Assembly (NCBI RefSeq): GCF_020509005.1
Contig: NC_063019.1
Location: 3,472,001 to 3,536,000, forward strand
Origin: Fulvia fulva
Lineage: Eukaryota > Ascomycota > Dothideomycetes > Mycosphaerellales > Mycosphaerellaceae
Length of the DNA: 64,000 nt
Direction: 5' to 3'
Within the stretch, counting starts at the first letter, position 1, and each line of letters opens with the position of its first letter. The position numbers and the translations under genes were made by a program. The notes under the pieces are model-generated. The model saw nothing but the letters and a program-made list of their open reading frames with translations. It made no database searches and had not been told where the DNA came from. This document shows positions 1-9,545 of this stretch, piece by piece.

Positions 1-309
1 TATTAGTAGTGTACTAAAGAGGTCGTCGTAGGAGGTTAGTAGAGAGTTAAGAGACGGGGGTACGATATATTAGGGGATCGGTAGTAGGTTTATAAATAAG
101 GTAGAAATTGCTTTAACCTACCTCGAAACTTTATTCGACTAGCGCGCGTAATTAGCGCGGTCTTTTCGTGTTTCCGCGGTCTCGCCGAGATAGCCGGGGT
201 CGTTCCCGCCAATAGCGCGGTCTCTCCGCATGCTATCACGTAATGCTATCGATCGAGAACCGCGAAGGTTCGGCCGTCTTTGCGTCTAGGGAACGGGATG
301 GAAGCCGAG
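1..309. repeat. End of a RIP-degraded repeat, then gene-free spacer
   Basis: Positions 1 to about 240 have the same unusual composition as the block at the right end of the window: abundant TA and CG steps, very few CA/TG steps, and stop codons (TAG, TAA) in every frame. This is what remains of a transposable element after repeat-induced point mutation. No domain can be recognised in so short a piece. Normal composition returns near 240, shortly before the stop codon of the kinase remnant. Confidence 0.6.
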
Positions 310-1251
310 CTATTCAGCCAAGGATCCTCCGACTTTGCGGTCTTCTGGCCGCCACTGAAGCATGCCTCGTACCATCCTCAGAAAATCTTCCTCCTCCTTG
401 CCTTCGAACGAAGTCTCCCGGTCCTCGAGACTGCTTTGGGGAACCGTCACATCTGCAATGAATTGACCTGCTTACTGTCAGCCGGGAGTACTCGCAACAT
501 GGGTGCTCGTTCATGACACTCACCATCCTTGTCAAAGAACTCATCAACTCGGCGACCTCGCTGAAGAAGATCAAGAGGCGGCGGACCCAGCGAACCGATG
601 AGCTCGGCGAGATGTGCACGAGTAGAGTAACACTGCAATCCGGGATCCTGGCCCACGAAGAGGTACGAATTTTCGAAGACGGTCCAGATCTAACAGCAGT
701 CAGTCGATGCATGTAACGACGTGGGGTCGTGTTCAAGCCTACCATAACTCCAACGTTCCAGATGGCTCCTGTACGAGACACCGATGGCTCCCATTCTCGT
801 GCTCGATAGTGAACATGTCGATGGCGGAGCGCACATAGCGACGACCTGGGTGCTTGGTGTTGGCTTGAGAGATGGTCTTGTACGCCTTGAACTCATCATC
901 GTGGTCTGCACCACGCTTGTAGACTTTCAAGGCTACATGTCGGTGCGCCCAAGATCTGTTAGGGATGTATCTCGAGACCTGTTGTGTGGCTCACTGCATA
1001 TCTCGAGCCAGCCATACTGTAGAAGTGGAGCCAAAGCCAAGTTTGCCAGCGACCTGATAGCGGGAAGCGATTGTCTCGCCAATCTGCACCGGATAGAAAA
1101 GGCCTCGTTGAAAGTCCACGAGTCGCTCTTCTTCGAGTATGATGCTCTTGTGGACTATCGGGAGATCGCTGGTGGGAAAGTGCAAAGGTGTGAATTTGGT
1201 GGTTGCAAACCCTGGCATGGCGCTCTTCAGCCACTTTCGGATGATGGACAT
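310..1251 (-). pseudogene. SRPK-like protein kinase remnant with the catalytic core deleted
   Basis: The start codon at 1251 opens an N-lobe of the SR-protein-kinase-like family common in filamentous fungi: the signature EEERLVDFQRGLFYPVQIG, a glycine-rich loop (LGFGSTSTVW) and, after a short intron (about 956-994), the VALKVYKRG lysine strand. The sequence then jumps near 762-765 from LVQEP straight to IWNVGVMV of the C-lobe, and the frame changes at that point. The stretch that should hold the catalytic HRD loop and DFG motif, roughly 160 residues in the family, is absent from the DNA, so no splicing can restore it. The C-lobe continues through two further plausible introns (YSTRAHLAELIGSLGPPPLD, then MLQWRPEDRK) to a stop at 310-312. 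An active kinase is excluded; a short transcript is still possible. It lies directly beside the repeat remnant at the left edge. Confidence 0.85.
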
Positions 1252-1532
1252 GGCGCTGTAGTGTGTAGACGAACTCGAATTTACATAGGTTTGCTTGAGG
1301 TGAGGACTGGCGTGGTCGATGCGCAGCAGCGGGATATTTGTGGGAGTTCAAGCGGGCTGGGCGCCGTGGCGAAGCGCCGTTGCAGCATAAAGTGAATGGT
1401 AAAGGGTGAAATCCCCGCTGACGGGCTTGTGAGACAGCATAAATAAGAACTTTCGCGGTCTCTCACGAACTTCCACATCGCCGCATAGATACTTCAGTCC
1501 TGCTCCTTGACCACCAAGTTTCTCAGCAAACC

Positions 1533-2462
1533 ATGACGCTTCCAACACAGGATGCCTTCCTCGCGGGACTCCAGCAAAAGGACTGTCCAATCTGCTACGA
1601 GCTCATCACAGGTCCAGTCCAGCTCGAGTGCGGCCACATCTTCTGTCTAACATGTGCACGAACGTGGTTCGCTACGTCCTCGACGTGTCCAAACTGCCGC
1701 GCCGCGCAATACGAGCACGAAGCTCCTCCCGCACGAGGAGAGGTCGTGGTTGATGCGGAAGGCTGGCTGGTGTTTCCAGGAGATGCGGGAGCGATCTATC
1801 GTATTAGGCGTCTCGAGAACCCCTTGGATGTCTCCCCGGAGGCACGTATTATATTTGGACACGATAATGGCTGGTATGAGGTACAGCGTATCGACGGCGG
1901 TGATTATTCAGATGAGGCGGATGAGGAGGATGACAGTGGTGCTGACGAGGACGACTTTGACGACGATCTCATCGATCATATTGATGGCGTTGAGGTCCAA
2001 CCACAGCCAGCTCCCGTGATCGAGCCGAATCCCGCGGAAGACGAAGATCTCATCGACTACAGTGACGATGAGCTCGAAGAGCAACCAGACCCAGCACCCA
2101 GAGCGTCAGGAGCATGGGAGCTAACATACCGCGTCAACCCACTTCCAGAAGATACCGACGAAGACCAGATTTTTGAGAACAATCTGCTCGTCAGACAGGC
2201 TCTTCGCTACATGCGGATTGGTTACGCAGGGCCTTTGAACGAGATGGACTGCTCGCCGGAGTGGGAGGCGCTTGTTATTCGCGAAGATCTAGAGAATACT
2301 GCTGATGCGTCCATTGTCTCGGGATCGCTCGAGGAATTCGAGGCGAACATGCAGGAGCTCTATCCTGGGGCGCTGATGTGGATTACTATGTCCTTCGAGG
2401 ATAGAGAGCGTCTTCTGTGGGAGCTGTACTGCCATCTGGGTGGCAGAGACGGTGAGGTGTAG
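1533..2462 (+). CDS. RING-finger protein, probable E3 ubiquitin ligase
   Basis: A single-exon gene of 309 residues. Residues about 18-57 form a C3HC4 RING finger: CPIC, CGHIFC, LTCARTWF and CPNC supply the zinc-binding cysteines and histidine in the usual order and spacing. Such domains bind an E2 enzyme and promote ubiquitin transfer. The rest has no domain that I recognise. Residues about 125-190 are very acidic (runs of Asp and Glu) and probably disordered, and the C-terminal 100 residues look helical and folded. The start follows an ACC context, and a TATA-like CATAAATA lies about 95 bp upstream. RING assignment is secure; substrate, partner E2 and cellular site are unknown. It lies between two decayed genes but has no lesion itself. 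Confidence 0.88.
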   Translation: MTLPTQDAFLAGLQQKDCPICYELITGPVQLECGHIFCLTCARTWFATSSTCPNCRAAQYEHEAPPARGEVVVDAEGWLVFPGDAGAIYRIRRLENPLDVSPEARIIFGHDNGWYEVQRIDGGDYSDEADEEDDSGADEDDFDDDLIDHIDGVEVQPQPAPVIEPNPAEDEDLIDYSDDELEEQPDPAPRASGAWELTYRVNPLPEDTDEDQIFENNLLVRQALRYMRIGYAGPLNEMDCSPEWEALVIREDLENTADASIVSGSLEEFEANMQELYPGALMWITMSFEDRERLLWELYCHLGGRDGEV

Positions 2463-2549
2463 TGGCCAGGGTCCGATTATTGTTCTGTCCTGCTTGGTAC
2501 GTACTTTTGCGCTGTCGTGTGAATCCCATAGAGACAAGTATCCCACTGC

Positions 2550-3060
2550 TCATACTTCCCTCCGCCTCGGCTTCAGCTTCACGTTCACGCCCTGCTGCAT
2601 GACAAACCACCAACACTTCAGCCTCCATTGCTTCTCCGGCTCCGCCAGCTCCTTATCAAAATGCAAGGTCAAAGTCGGTATCGGCTTCGACATCTCCATC
2701 CAACTGATATTCCTCCCCAAATACATCATCGCACCACCTCCGAATGTGAAGAAGAAACGATGCATATCGCCGTTGTCCTCCTTCATCCACCGCTCCGGTC
2801 TGAAAGCATCGACATCCTCGCCGTAGACTTCCTCGCTGCGGTGAACTACCCATGGTTGACACCGACTACGATTCCTGCTGGGATGTACCTCCTACTTCTC
2901 TGCGATTGTGATGCCGCCGGCGGGGACGACTCGTGGGAGCGACATGCCGACTGCTGGGTGCAGACGTAGGTCTTCGTACATTATGGCCACGAGCCAGAGT
3001 GTGATTGTCGCAGATGATGTGGTCGGCACCATCTGTACATTGGAGTCTGGACGCGATATC
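2550..3060 (-). pseudogene. Cytochrome P450 pseudogene (C-terminal part)
   Basis: Read on the minus strand, this encodes the last third of a fungal class II P450. The ExxR helix is present (YEDLRLHPAVGMSLPRVVPAGG), followed by IPAGIVVGVNPWVVHRSEEVYG, the PERW motif and the heme-binding segment FTFGGGAMMYLGRNISWMEM, then WWFVMQQG near the end. Three defects mark it as dead. A short insertion around 2885-2892 breaks the frame and adds a stop just before IPAG. The invariant heme-ligand cysteine is a tyrosine, and the neighbouring arginine is a methionine. Upstream of the ExxR helix the I-helix is barely recognisable (about 2985-3060), and nothing convincing is seen further up. The Cys-to-Tyr change is a G-to-A transition of the sort RIP produces, but one site proves nothing. 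Confidence 0.85.
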
Positions 3061-3553
3061 ACGAGAGAGCTTCGACATACAGTGTTAGGTGCCAAGCTTG
3101 ATGCCGGCGCGAGACCGGCCCTCCCAGCCTGGGCAGGCTGGGCCCTGGGATGCAGTGTCGAAGTCAAATACGCCAGCTTCGACTCGCCCCTTCTCCATAC
3201 TCCTACTCCGCACCCCACGGTATGGGTGTCAGTCTCATGCCACAGACCAGCTCGCACATGGCACCATCACATGCTCCCAGACCTGCAGCTCTCAGCTAGT
3301 CACACAGCTTCATCCGAAAATTCTCCCTTCTATATCGAACTTCTTGAATGGAGCATGGCCCTGGCACGCTTGGGCACTCTTCTTGGATAGAGGAATCCAG
3401 TCTCGTCCGGATGAGAATAGCATTTCCAGCGCCAGATCGCGAAGCAGCGTGAGTTCTTGACCGCACATCGACTGCGCAACAAGCCCAGGAGCACTGGCGA
3501 GCAACGTGCAACTCACGCCAATCTCAACATAATACCTTGGAATCGGGATATCA

Positions 3554-4921
3554 ATGGTCTTCATACCGTTGAGAAAGGCCTTGTGGTTGACAATATGGAC
3601 TGCTCTGATTGTGATAGTGGTAGGAGGATCTTATCGATCATGGTGCACAGACAGCAAGATCTTTCTTGAGCAACAACATGCTGCCATGCGACCCGAATTC
3701 GAGCCCCCAAGCAGTGGACTGACCGACGCCAGCGGAGACCTGTCAATATGCGAGCGAGCTCGCGAAGAGCTTCAGAACACCGTGCTCGTCATAAAGACTG
3801 GCGCTACGGAGTCTCGGCGCAAAGTACCGGTCCACTCCCAAACGACACTGCGATGCTGGCCGAATGTCCTTTTCCTATCGGACTTCGACGAGAGCATTGG
3901 CGGACACCAAGTCCACGACGCACTCGACCATGTGAGCGAGCAGATCCGTCTCGAACATCCGTCTTTCGAGCTGTGGCGCCGTCTGCATGCGCACGGAAGA
4001 AGTGCCATTGAGATATCGGACTCGGAGACTGGCGACAACGTCTATTGGGAATCTGGGACGACAGATATGCAAGCGGGCTGGCACTTGGCTCGTTTTATGA
4101 ATCTGGCCATGTCCGTGAAAGCGCTTGAATTTCATCCGGATGCAAGATGGTTCGTCTTCATCGATGCCGACACATACATTTCGTGGTCCGGTTTCCTCGG
4201 TCTCGCTCGCACTCTCGATCACACGAAGCCCTTGTACGTAGGCTATCCAGCCGCTATGGGTCCCAATATGTTCTTCGGCCACGGCGGATCTGGCTACGCG
4301 CTCTCGCAAGCTGCGCTTACACAAGTGGTTGAAAGCTACCAGGCTCAGCAATCGCGTTGGGATACAGATGCCGTAGAAAACGAATTCGGGGAAGTCCCGT
4401 TCGCAAAGTTGCTGCTCTCCATTGGTATCGACCTCAGCTGGGCATTGCCGCACTTCCAACGCGGGGATCCAGCCTCGATGGACTTCAGTATGATGGAGCA
4501 TGGACGAAGAGCGTGGTGTTACCCAGCCGTCACTTATCACCACGTCGGGCCCGACGATATTCGTCGTCTACATCGCTTCGAGGGGGCTTGGAATAGGACA
4601 TCAGATGGACGACATTTCCGACACAGCGACGTATACCGATCGATGGGTCTGCCCATTGCCATGAAAGGCGACGCTGATGGTTGGGATAACTTATCGGAAC
4701 ATGTTGTTGAGGGTGTCGATGATTACGCCTCATGTCGTGAAGCATGTCGTGAAAGGCAAACTTGTGTACAGTACTCGTTCAACTTGGGCCAATGTAGGAC
4801 CAGCTCGGCGCTCAAGCGTGGCCGCGCTACAGAAGGGGCTGCTTCGGGGTGGGTGGTAGATCGTGTGCACAGGATGATGGAGTCTCTAGACACACGATGT
4901 CATGGAAAATTTCTCATTTAA
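3554..4921 (+). CDS. Type II membrane glycosyltransferase, fringe/GT31-like
   Basis: A single-exon gene of 455 residues. A basic N-terminus is followed by one hydrophobic segment (about residues 8-25), the arrangement of a Golgi signal anchor. The catalytic domain covers about residues 90-370. It has an FIDADTYISW motif (the DxD-type metal and nucleotide-sugar site, near residue 205), a GHGGSGYALS motif typical of fringe-like family 31 enzymes, and a later CYPAVTYHHV segment. Residues about 375-430 form a cysteine-rich tail (ASCREACRERQTCVQYSF) that resembles a PAN/apple module, a common C-terminal add-on in fungal members of this family. Inferred role: transfer of a sugar to glycoproteins in the Golgi. 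Donor and acceptor cannot be told from sequence. No neighbour suggests a pathway. Confidence 0.8.
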   Translation: MVFIPLRKALWLTIWTALIVIVVGGSYRSWCTDSKIFLEQQHAAMRPEFEPPSSGLTDASGDLSICERAREELQNTVLVIKTGATESRRKVPVHSQTTLRCWPNVLFLSDFDESIGGHQVHDALDHVSEQIRLEHPSFELWRRLHAHGRSAIEISDSETGDNVYWESGTTDMQAGWHLARFMNLAMSVKALEFHPDARWFVFIDADTYISWSGFLGLARTLDHTKPLYVGYPAAMGPNMFFGHGGSGYALSQAALTQVVESYQAQQSRWDTDAVENEFGEVPFAKLLLSIGIDLSWALPHFQRGDPASMDFSMMEHGRRAWCYPAVTYHHVGPDDIRRLHRFEGAWNRTSDGRHFRHSDVYRSMGLPIAMKGDADGWDNLSEHVVEGVDDYASCREACRERQTCVQYSFNLGQCRTSSALKRGRATEGAASGWVVDRVHRMMESLDTRCHGKFLI

Positions 4922-6660
4922 AGCATGTACAGCTACGGCTTACAGCTACCAAAGGGTGTGCTCAAGAGTTCGTGTACGACACCCATCGATGGATGTATTC
5001 TGTTCAGAAGTATGGAGGAGCTGGAGAGGAAGAAGACTTGGTAGAAGACACGTATGGGTGGAGGCACGTCGGCGAAAGACAACTTGAATCACTCCCGTCC
5101 GATATGACTGACATCCATTAGACTCGAAGGTCAAGGATCCCAAACCCACTCTACAAACAATTCGCTACAGGATCCGGCATTGGAATGCATCCATTGCCCT
5201 GAAAATTGCAAGGATTCGTCTGCGGCCTCGTTAGCTCTAAGAGATGTGCCAAAAGAGGCTGAAGTTCCAGGAGCCGTGGACATTGGCACAGACTGGTCCG
5301 CGTTCAAAGAAGTGTCTTATTGCTTGGACGTATCCGCCGCGCCATTCACGCCATCGCTGTTACATTCTCGATCGAACGTACGGCGTACCTGCAAGCCTGT
5401 CCTACCTGCACCCATGACGAAGCAGTATGCCACACTAGCAGGCCTCGAGACCGCTCTGCCTGAATCGACATAATGCTCGCGCAATGAGGCGGGTGATCAG
5501 GACACTATCCGCCTTGGTCGTTAGTTGGGAACAGACAACGGAAGATGATGTTCGAGAGGCGCGGTTACGGCAGAGAAGCTCAATATAGGTTAGATCCAGT
5601 AGATGAGGCAGACATCGTAGGCGATGGCTAATATGATGACTGCGGCGATGATTATGGTTGGAGAAAGTATTGCCGGGAGGTCGTGCGATACTTCTGCCAT
5701 TGTTGCGGCACAAGGGAGCAGATGAGAATAGAGCTGAGTGGTCTGTGTAAGAAGTCGCTGCTGGTTCAGTTCGTTCTTGCTTCAAACAATTCCGGCTCTT
5801 TCCAAAACAACCTCAATTCATGCCTCTTCTTTGGTGAAACCAGCTGGACGTATCTACAGGCAATCCTCGACAGCAAACACATCAAATTCGCGAATGGCTG
5901 GCCATTGGTGCTCACCGAGCGATGTAGGTCAGTAAATCGAAAGGACCTTGGGATGCTCTGTCCGGATGAATTCCACCAAGACGCATCTGCATCATGGCGA
6001 TCACCGCCACCCTCGACAGAGTAGTCAGCAGGTCCTCCTGATAGACAGCACGGCACTTCAACCAGGTAGCCGGCAGCGGCCGCTGGTCCGAAAACCTCAG
6101 CTTCTCTGTCATCGCGGGAGTATCAATGCTAACCATTTTGCACTATCATCCTACCCTCCAGATGCACCTCCACCATGTCTGCGGAGATACTGCGGATCGA
6201 TGTCGATGCACAAGATGACAAGAAGGAGCGACTTCGGCCTCGTCTGCCCCACCAGAGTCCGAGCAGGATCACGTGCTCACATAAGCTTTGCCTTCTGTCT
6301 CTCCCGCGCACCGGATGAGATACACGGGAAACCTTTAGCGGGGATTCTGCATCACTCACAGCTACGGCTTCGACACATGGTAACTATTCTTGCACCAAAA
6401 CCAGCCATCCGATCGATTAGCCGTGTGCAAGCGCCTCCTGCGCTATCAGCATCATGGCGCTTCATAAGGTAGGTCCTGGATCCCATCTATACCTTTCCGT
6501 CCGTATCACTACTCGGTCTTCATTGTTGTTGTTTGTCCTATCGAACGTGGGAGACTACTGACTGCAGATCGCCGGCTGGCCATCGACTCGTATCACCAAC
6601 AAGGACAGTCCCTAGGACGTCTTCATCATCGTTCGAGTAGCTGCAGAAGAGTCGCACAAG
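4922..6660. other. Gene-poor interval between glycosyltransferase and monooxygenase
   Basis: I see no supported gene in these 1.7 kb. Open frames are short, overlap on both strands, and show no domain, splice pattern or conserved-looking composition. The last 200 bp before 6661 should hold the promoter and leader of the monooxygenase. A plus-strand stretch at about 6176-6330 opens with ATGTCTGCGGAG and reads in a hydrophilic frame, but it is too short and featureless to call. Confidence 0.5.
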
Positions 6661-8568
6661 ATGCCTCACGAGAAGTACGACATTGTGATAGTTGGCGCGG
6701 GACCAGTTGGTCTCCTCCTATCGACATGCCTAGCAAGATGGGGGTACAAGATCAAGCACATCGACATGCGACCCGAGCCTACCCTCACAGGACGAGCAGA
6801 CGGTATTCAGCCCCGATCGTTAGACCTTCTACGGAACATGGGCCTGAAGCGCGCGATCATGGCTAACGAACCTGCAAAGGTCTACGAGGTGGCATTCTGG
6901 GATCCATCAGAAGCTGGGAAAGGCATTCACAGGACAGGGACTTGGGCATCGTGTCCGAAATTCATTGATGCGAGATACCCGTTCACAACTCTGCTACACC
7001 AGGGTTTGATCGAGCGCGTCTTCATCGCCGACATCGAGAAGCACAACACACGGATACAACGGCCTTGGAAGATCACAGGGTTCCAGAACGATGGCAAGGA
7101 TCCGGAGTACCCAGTCGAGGTCAGCATCGGACATGTCGATGGTGACGAGACGGAGACTGTACGAGCGAAGTATTTGTTCAGTGGAGAGGGCGCAAGAAGT
7201 TTTGTCAGAGAACAGTTATGTGTGGGGATCACACACAAAGACCCGATCGCATATGTTTGGGGTGTCATGGATGGTGTTGTTCGGACAAACTTCCCAGACA
7301 TCAAGATGAAGTGCACGATCCACTCCGATGCTGGCTCCATCATGGTTATTCCTCGCGAGGACAACATGGTCCGCTTATACATCCAGATCGCTTCCTCAGA
7401 AGATCCAGACTTCAACCCAAGGAAATCAGCGACCACAGAAGAAGTACAGGCGTTCGCGAAGAAAATCCTGAAGCCTTACTGGATCGAATGGGACCGTGTC
7501 GAGTGGTATTCGGTCTACCCTATCGGCCAAGGCATCGCAGATCGCTACACACTTGACGAAAGAGTATTCATGGGCGGAGACTGCTGTCATACCCACTCTC
7601 CCAAAGCTGGTCAAGGCATGAACACTGCCTTCCTCGATGCCCAGAACCTTGCTTGGAAGATTCATCACGTAGAATCTGGCTTCGCTGACCGTTCTATCCT
7701 GAAATCCTACGAGACCGAACGCAAGTTCGTCGCCGAGAACCTCCTAAACTTCGATTCGGAATACGCGAAACTCTTTTCACAACGGCAGCCTTCCGCTGGC
7801 GAGGTGAGAGCCGCAGGCAAGCAGGCTGGCCATAGCGAAAGCGAGGAGAACCCGTTTATCAAGAAGTTCAAGGAATCCTGCGAGTTCACTTCCGGATACG
7901 GCGTGCGCTACCTCGAGAACGTCTTCAACTGGTCAGACTCCCACCCAGCACAGCACGATCTCTTCCTGTCGGAATCCAAAGGCACCACAAAGCTACAAAC
8001 AGGCAGAATCCTCACACCTGCCACGGTAACGCGCGTCTCAGACGCAAACGTCGTCCACCTCGAACAAGAAATCCCCCTAAACGGCTCCTACAGACTCTAC
8101 CTCTTCGGCGGCAAACCCCAAAAGACAAAATCCGCCATCTCAGACTTCGCCAAGAACCTCCAAAAGAAGACCTCCTTCTACTCCATCTACGCCCGCAGCG
8201 ACATCGACTCCGTCGACTACCACGAACGCCACAACCCTCACTCCCACTTCTTCACCGTCAACACCATCTTCAACGCCCCGCGGCCAGAAATTGAGATCCA
8301 GGATCTGCTCCCGGAGGTGCTAGCGCGGTACCAGGATCACGTATATGCGGATGATGTGTGGGATCAGAGAGTTCCTGACGCGCAAGCGGCGGCGCATGCG
8401 AAGATGGGGTTGAGTGAGGAGGAGGGAGGCGTGGTGGTTGTGAGGCCGGATGGGTATGTGGCTTGTGTGGTGAAGTTGGTGGAGGGGAGTGGGACTGTCG
8501 ATGCGTTGAATGCGTATTTTGGGACGTTTACGGTGAGGAAGGTAGGTGGGGAGAGGGCGGTTTTGTGA
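6661..8568 (+). CDS. FAD-dependent aromatic hydroxylase, phenol 2-monooxygenase family
   Basis: A single-exon gene of 635 residues, the normal length for fungal phenol-hydroxylase-like flavoproteins. The N-terminus carries the FAD-binding Rossmann motif ([11 protein letters not shown], residues about 11-21). The second FAD motif, [17 protein letters not shown] (about 303-320), contains the GD that contacts the ribityl chain. The family's conserved PR of the substrate domain is seen in IQPRSLDLL. The last 170 residues fit the thioredoxin-like domain of the phenol hydroxylase family. Enzymes of this type use NAD(P)H and oxygen to hydroxylate phenols ortho to the existing hydroxyl. The exact substrate cannot be inferred, and some relatives act in secondary metabolism. 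No catechol dioxygenase or other pathway gene is adjacent. The start is the first ATG and has an AAG context. Confidence 0.9.
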   Translation: MPHEKYDIVIVGAGPVGLLLSTCLARWGYKIKHIDMRPEPTLTGRADGIQPRSLDLLRNMGLKRAIMANEPAKVYEVAFWDPSEAGKGIHRTGTWASCPKFIDARYPFTTLLHQGLIERVFIADIEKHNTRIQRPWKITGFQNDGKDPEYPVEVSIGHVDGDETETVRAKYLFSGEGARSFVREQLCVGITHKDPIAYVWGVMDGVVRTNFPDIKMKCTIHSDAGSIMVIPREDNMVRLYIQIASSEDPDFNPRKSATTEEVQAFAKKILKPYWIEWDRVEWYSVYPIGQGIADRYTLDERVFMGGDCCHTHSPKAGQGMNTAFLDAQNLAWKIHHVESGFADRSILKSYETERKFVAENLLNFDSEYAKLFSQRQPSAGEVRAAGKQAGHSESEENPFIKKFKESCEFTSGYGVRYLENVFNWSDSHPAQHDLFLSESKGTTKLQTGRILTPATVTRVSDANVVHLEQEIPLNGSYRLYLFGGKPQKTKSAISDFAKNLQKKTSFYSIYARSDIDSVDYHERHNPHSHFFTVNTIFNAPRPEIEIQDLLPEVLARYQDHVYADDVWDQRVPDAQAAAHAKMGLSEEEGGVVVVRPDGYVACVVKLVEGSGTVDALNAYFGTFTVRKVGGERAVL

Positions 8569-9545
8569 TGGTGATGGAGCAACTGTTGACGTGAGTGAGC
8601 GTTTTGAGATATACTACGAATACGAAGAGACTATCATCCGGTGACCTGGTAGGCTTTCAAGGCAACGTGAATGGCAAGTCTCCTTTGCAGACATCACAAT
8701 CCTAGCGAGATTAACCTCTACCTGGATCGGCAACAATCTTCGAAGCGCAGACAAGGGCCGGACGCCAAGCCGACCCGGCTGATGGAGAGGTATGCAGCGT
8801 GCCGTGTCTATCCCGATGCTATGGGTCTTTTTAGCCACAACACAACATGCAACAGACTCTTGATACTCCATCAGAGCACGACGTCGTGAAAATGGCTGGG
8901 TGCTGGAGGAAGTTGACGAGAGGATCCCTGCGCTTTGGCAGCTAGGGCTTGTTCCCATTGGACGACTAAGCGAGAGTGGTCTGAGGTTACTAACCGTTAC
9001 ATGTATGATGTATGGTCCACGTTCCTTTCCATTGACAACACCTCCTTCACGTTCCTAACCACTCACACGCACACACACTCGACAACATGTCTCCCGAGAT
9101 CGCTGGTCAGGTCTCAGCTGGACACGGCATGGCGCGGCAGAGTAATGATCTGTACGGCTCCCTTGACTGACATCCGCCGTGTCGGCATATTCAGGAATGC
9201 TTGTTCCCGTCCGGCATGCCTCCTAACGAGACATCATTGGAACATTTGCCAGTTGCCGAGCCGTCAGAAATACGTCCAGCCGTCAGAAATACGTCCAGCC
9301 GCCCGAAAAGCACAAGAATGAGTCGCCCAATGGCCTTGGCAGCACGGACTCCATGTTTAGACCATTTCCAATGGGATGTCTCTGTTATTACCAAGTGAGC
9401 TGAATGGAACGCGGGAGCCGTCGTGTTGATCTTGCAGACACACGCGCTTGAGTCGTATACTGACCATCTCCTCCTTCTCGCTCTCGCAAGTCTTTGGTTG
9501 GTCAAACACACTCTTTCTCTTCAGGTTTCGTCGGTCGTGTCGACC
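8569..9545. other. Intergenic interval with a possible small gene and a 19-bp direct repeat
   Basis: No confident gene. A stretch at 9040-9086 looks like a fungal leader (CA-rich, followed by ACAACATGTC). From 9087 a short frame could be spliced (65-nt exon, intron 9152-9194 with GTACGG donor, CTGAC branch and TTCAG acceptor, second exon to 9321) to give about 63 residues without any recognisable feature. A perfect 19-bp unit, GCCGTCAGAAATACGTCCA, is repeated twice head to tail at 9260-9297. The final 100 bp should include the promoter or leader of the modular secreted protein. Confidence 0.3.

Noticed and set aside
3310..3564. Minus-strand frame of 84 codons upstream of the P450 remnant
   Set aside because: It could be a decayed P450 N-terminal part, but no P450 motif is visible, and it overlaps the start of the glycosyltransferase gene.
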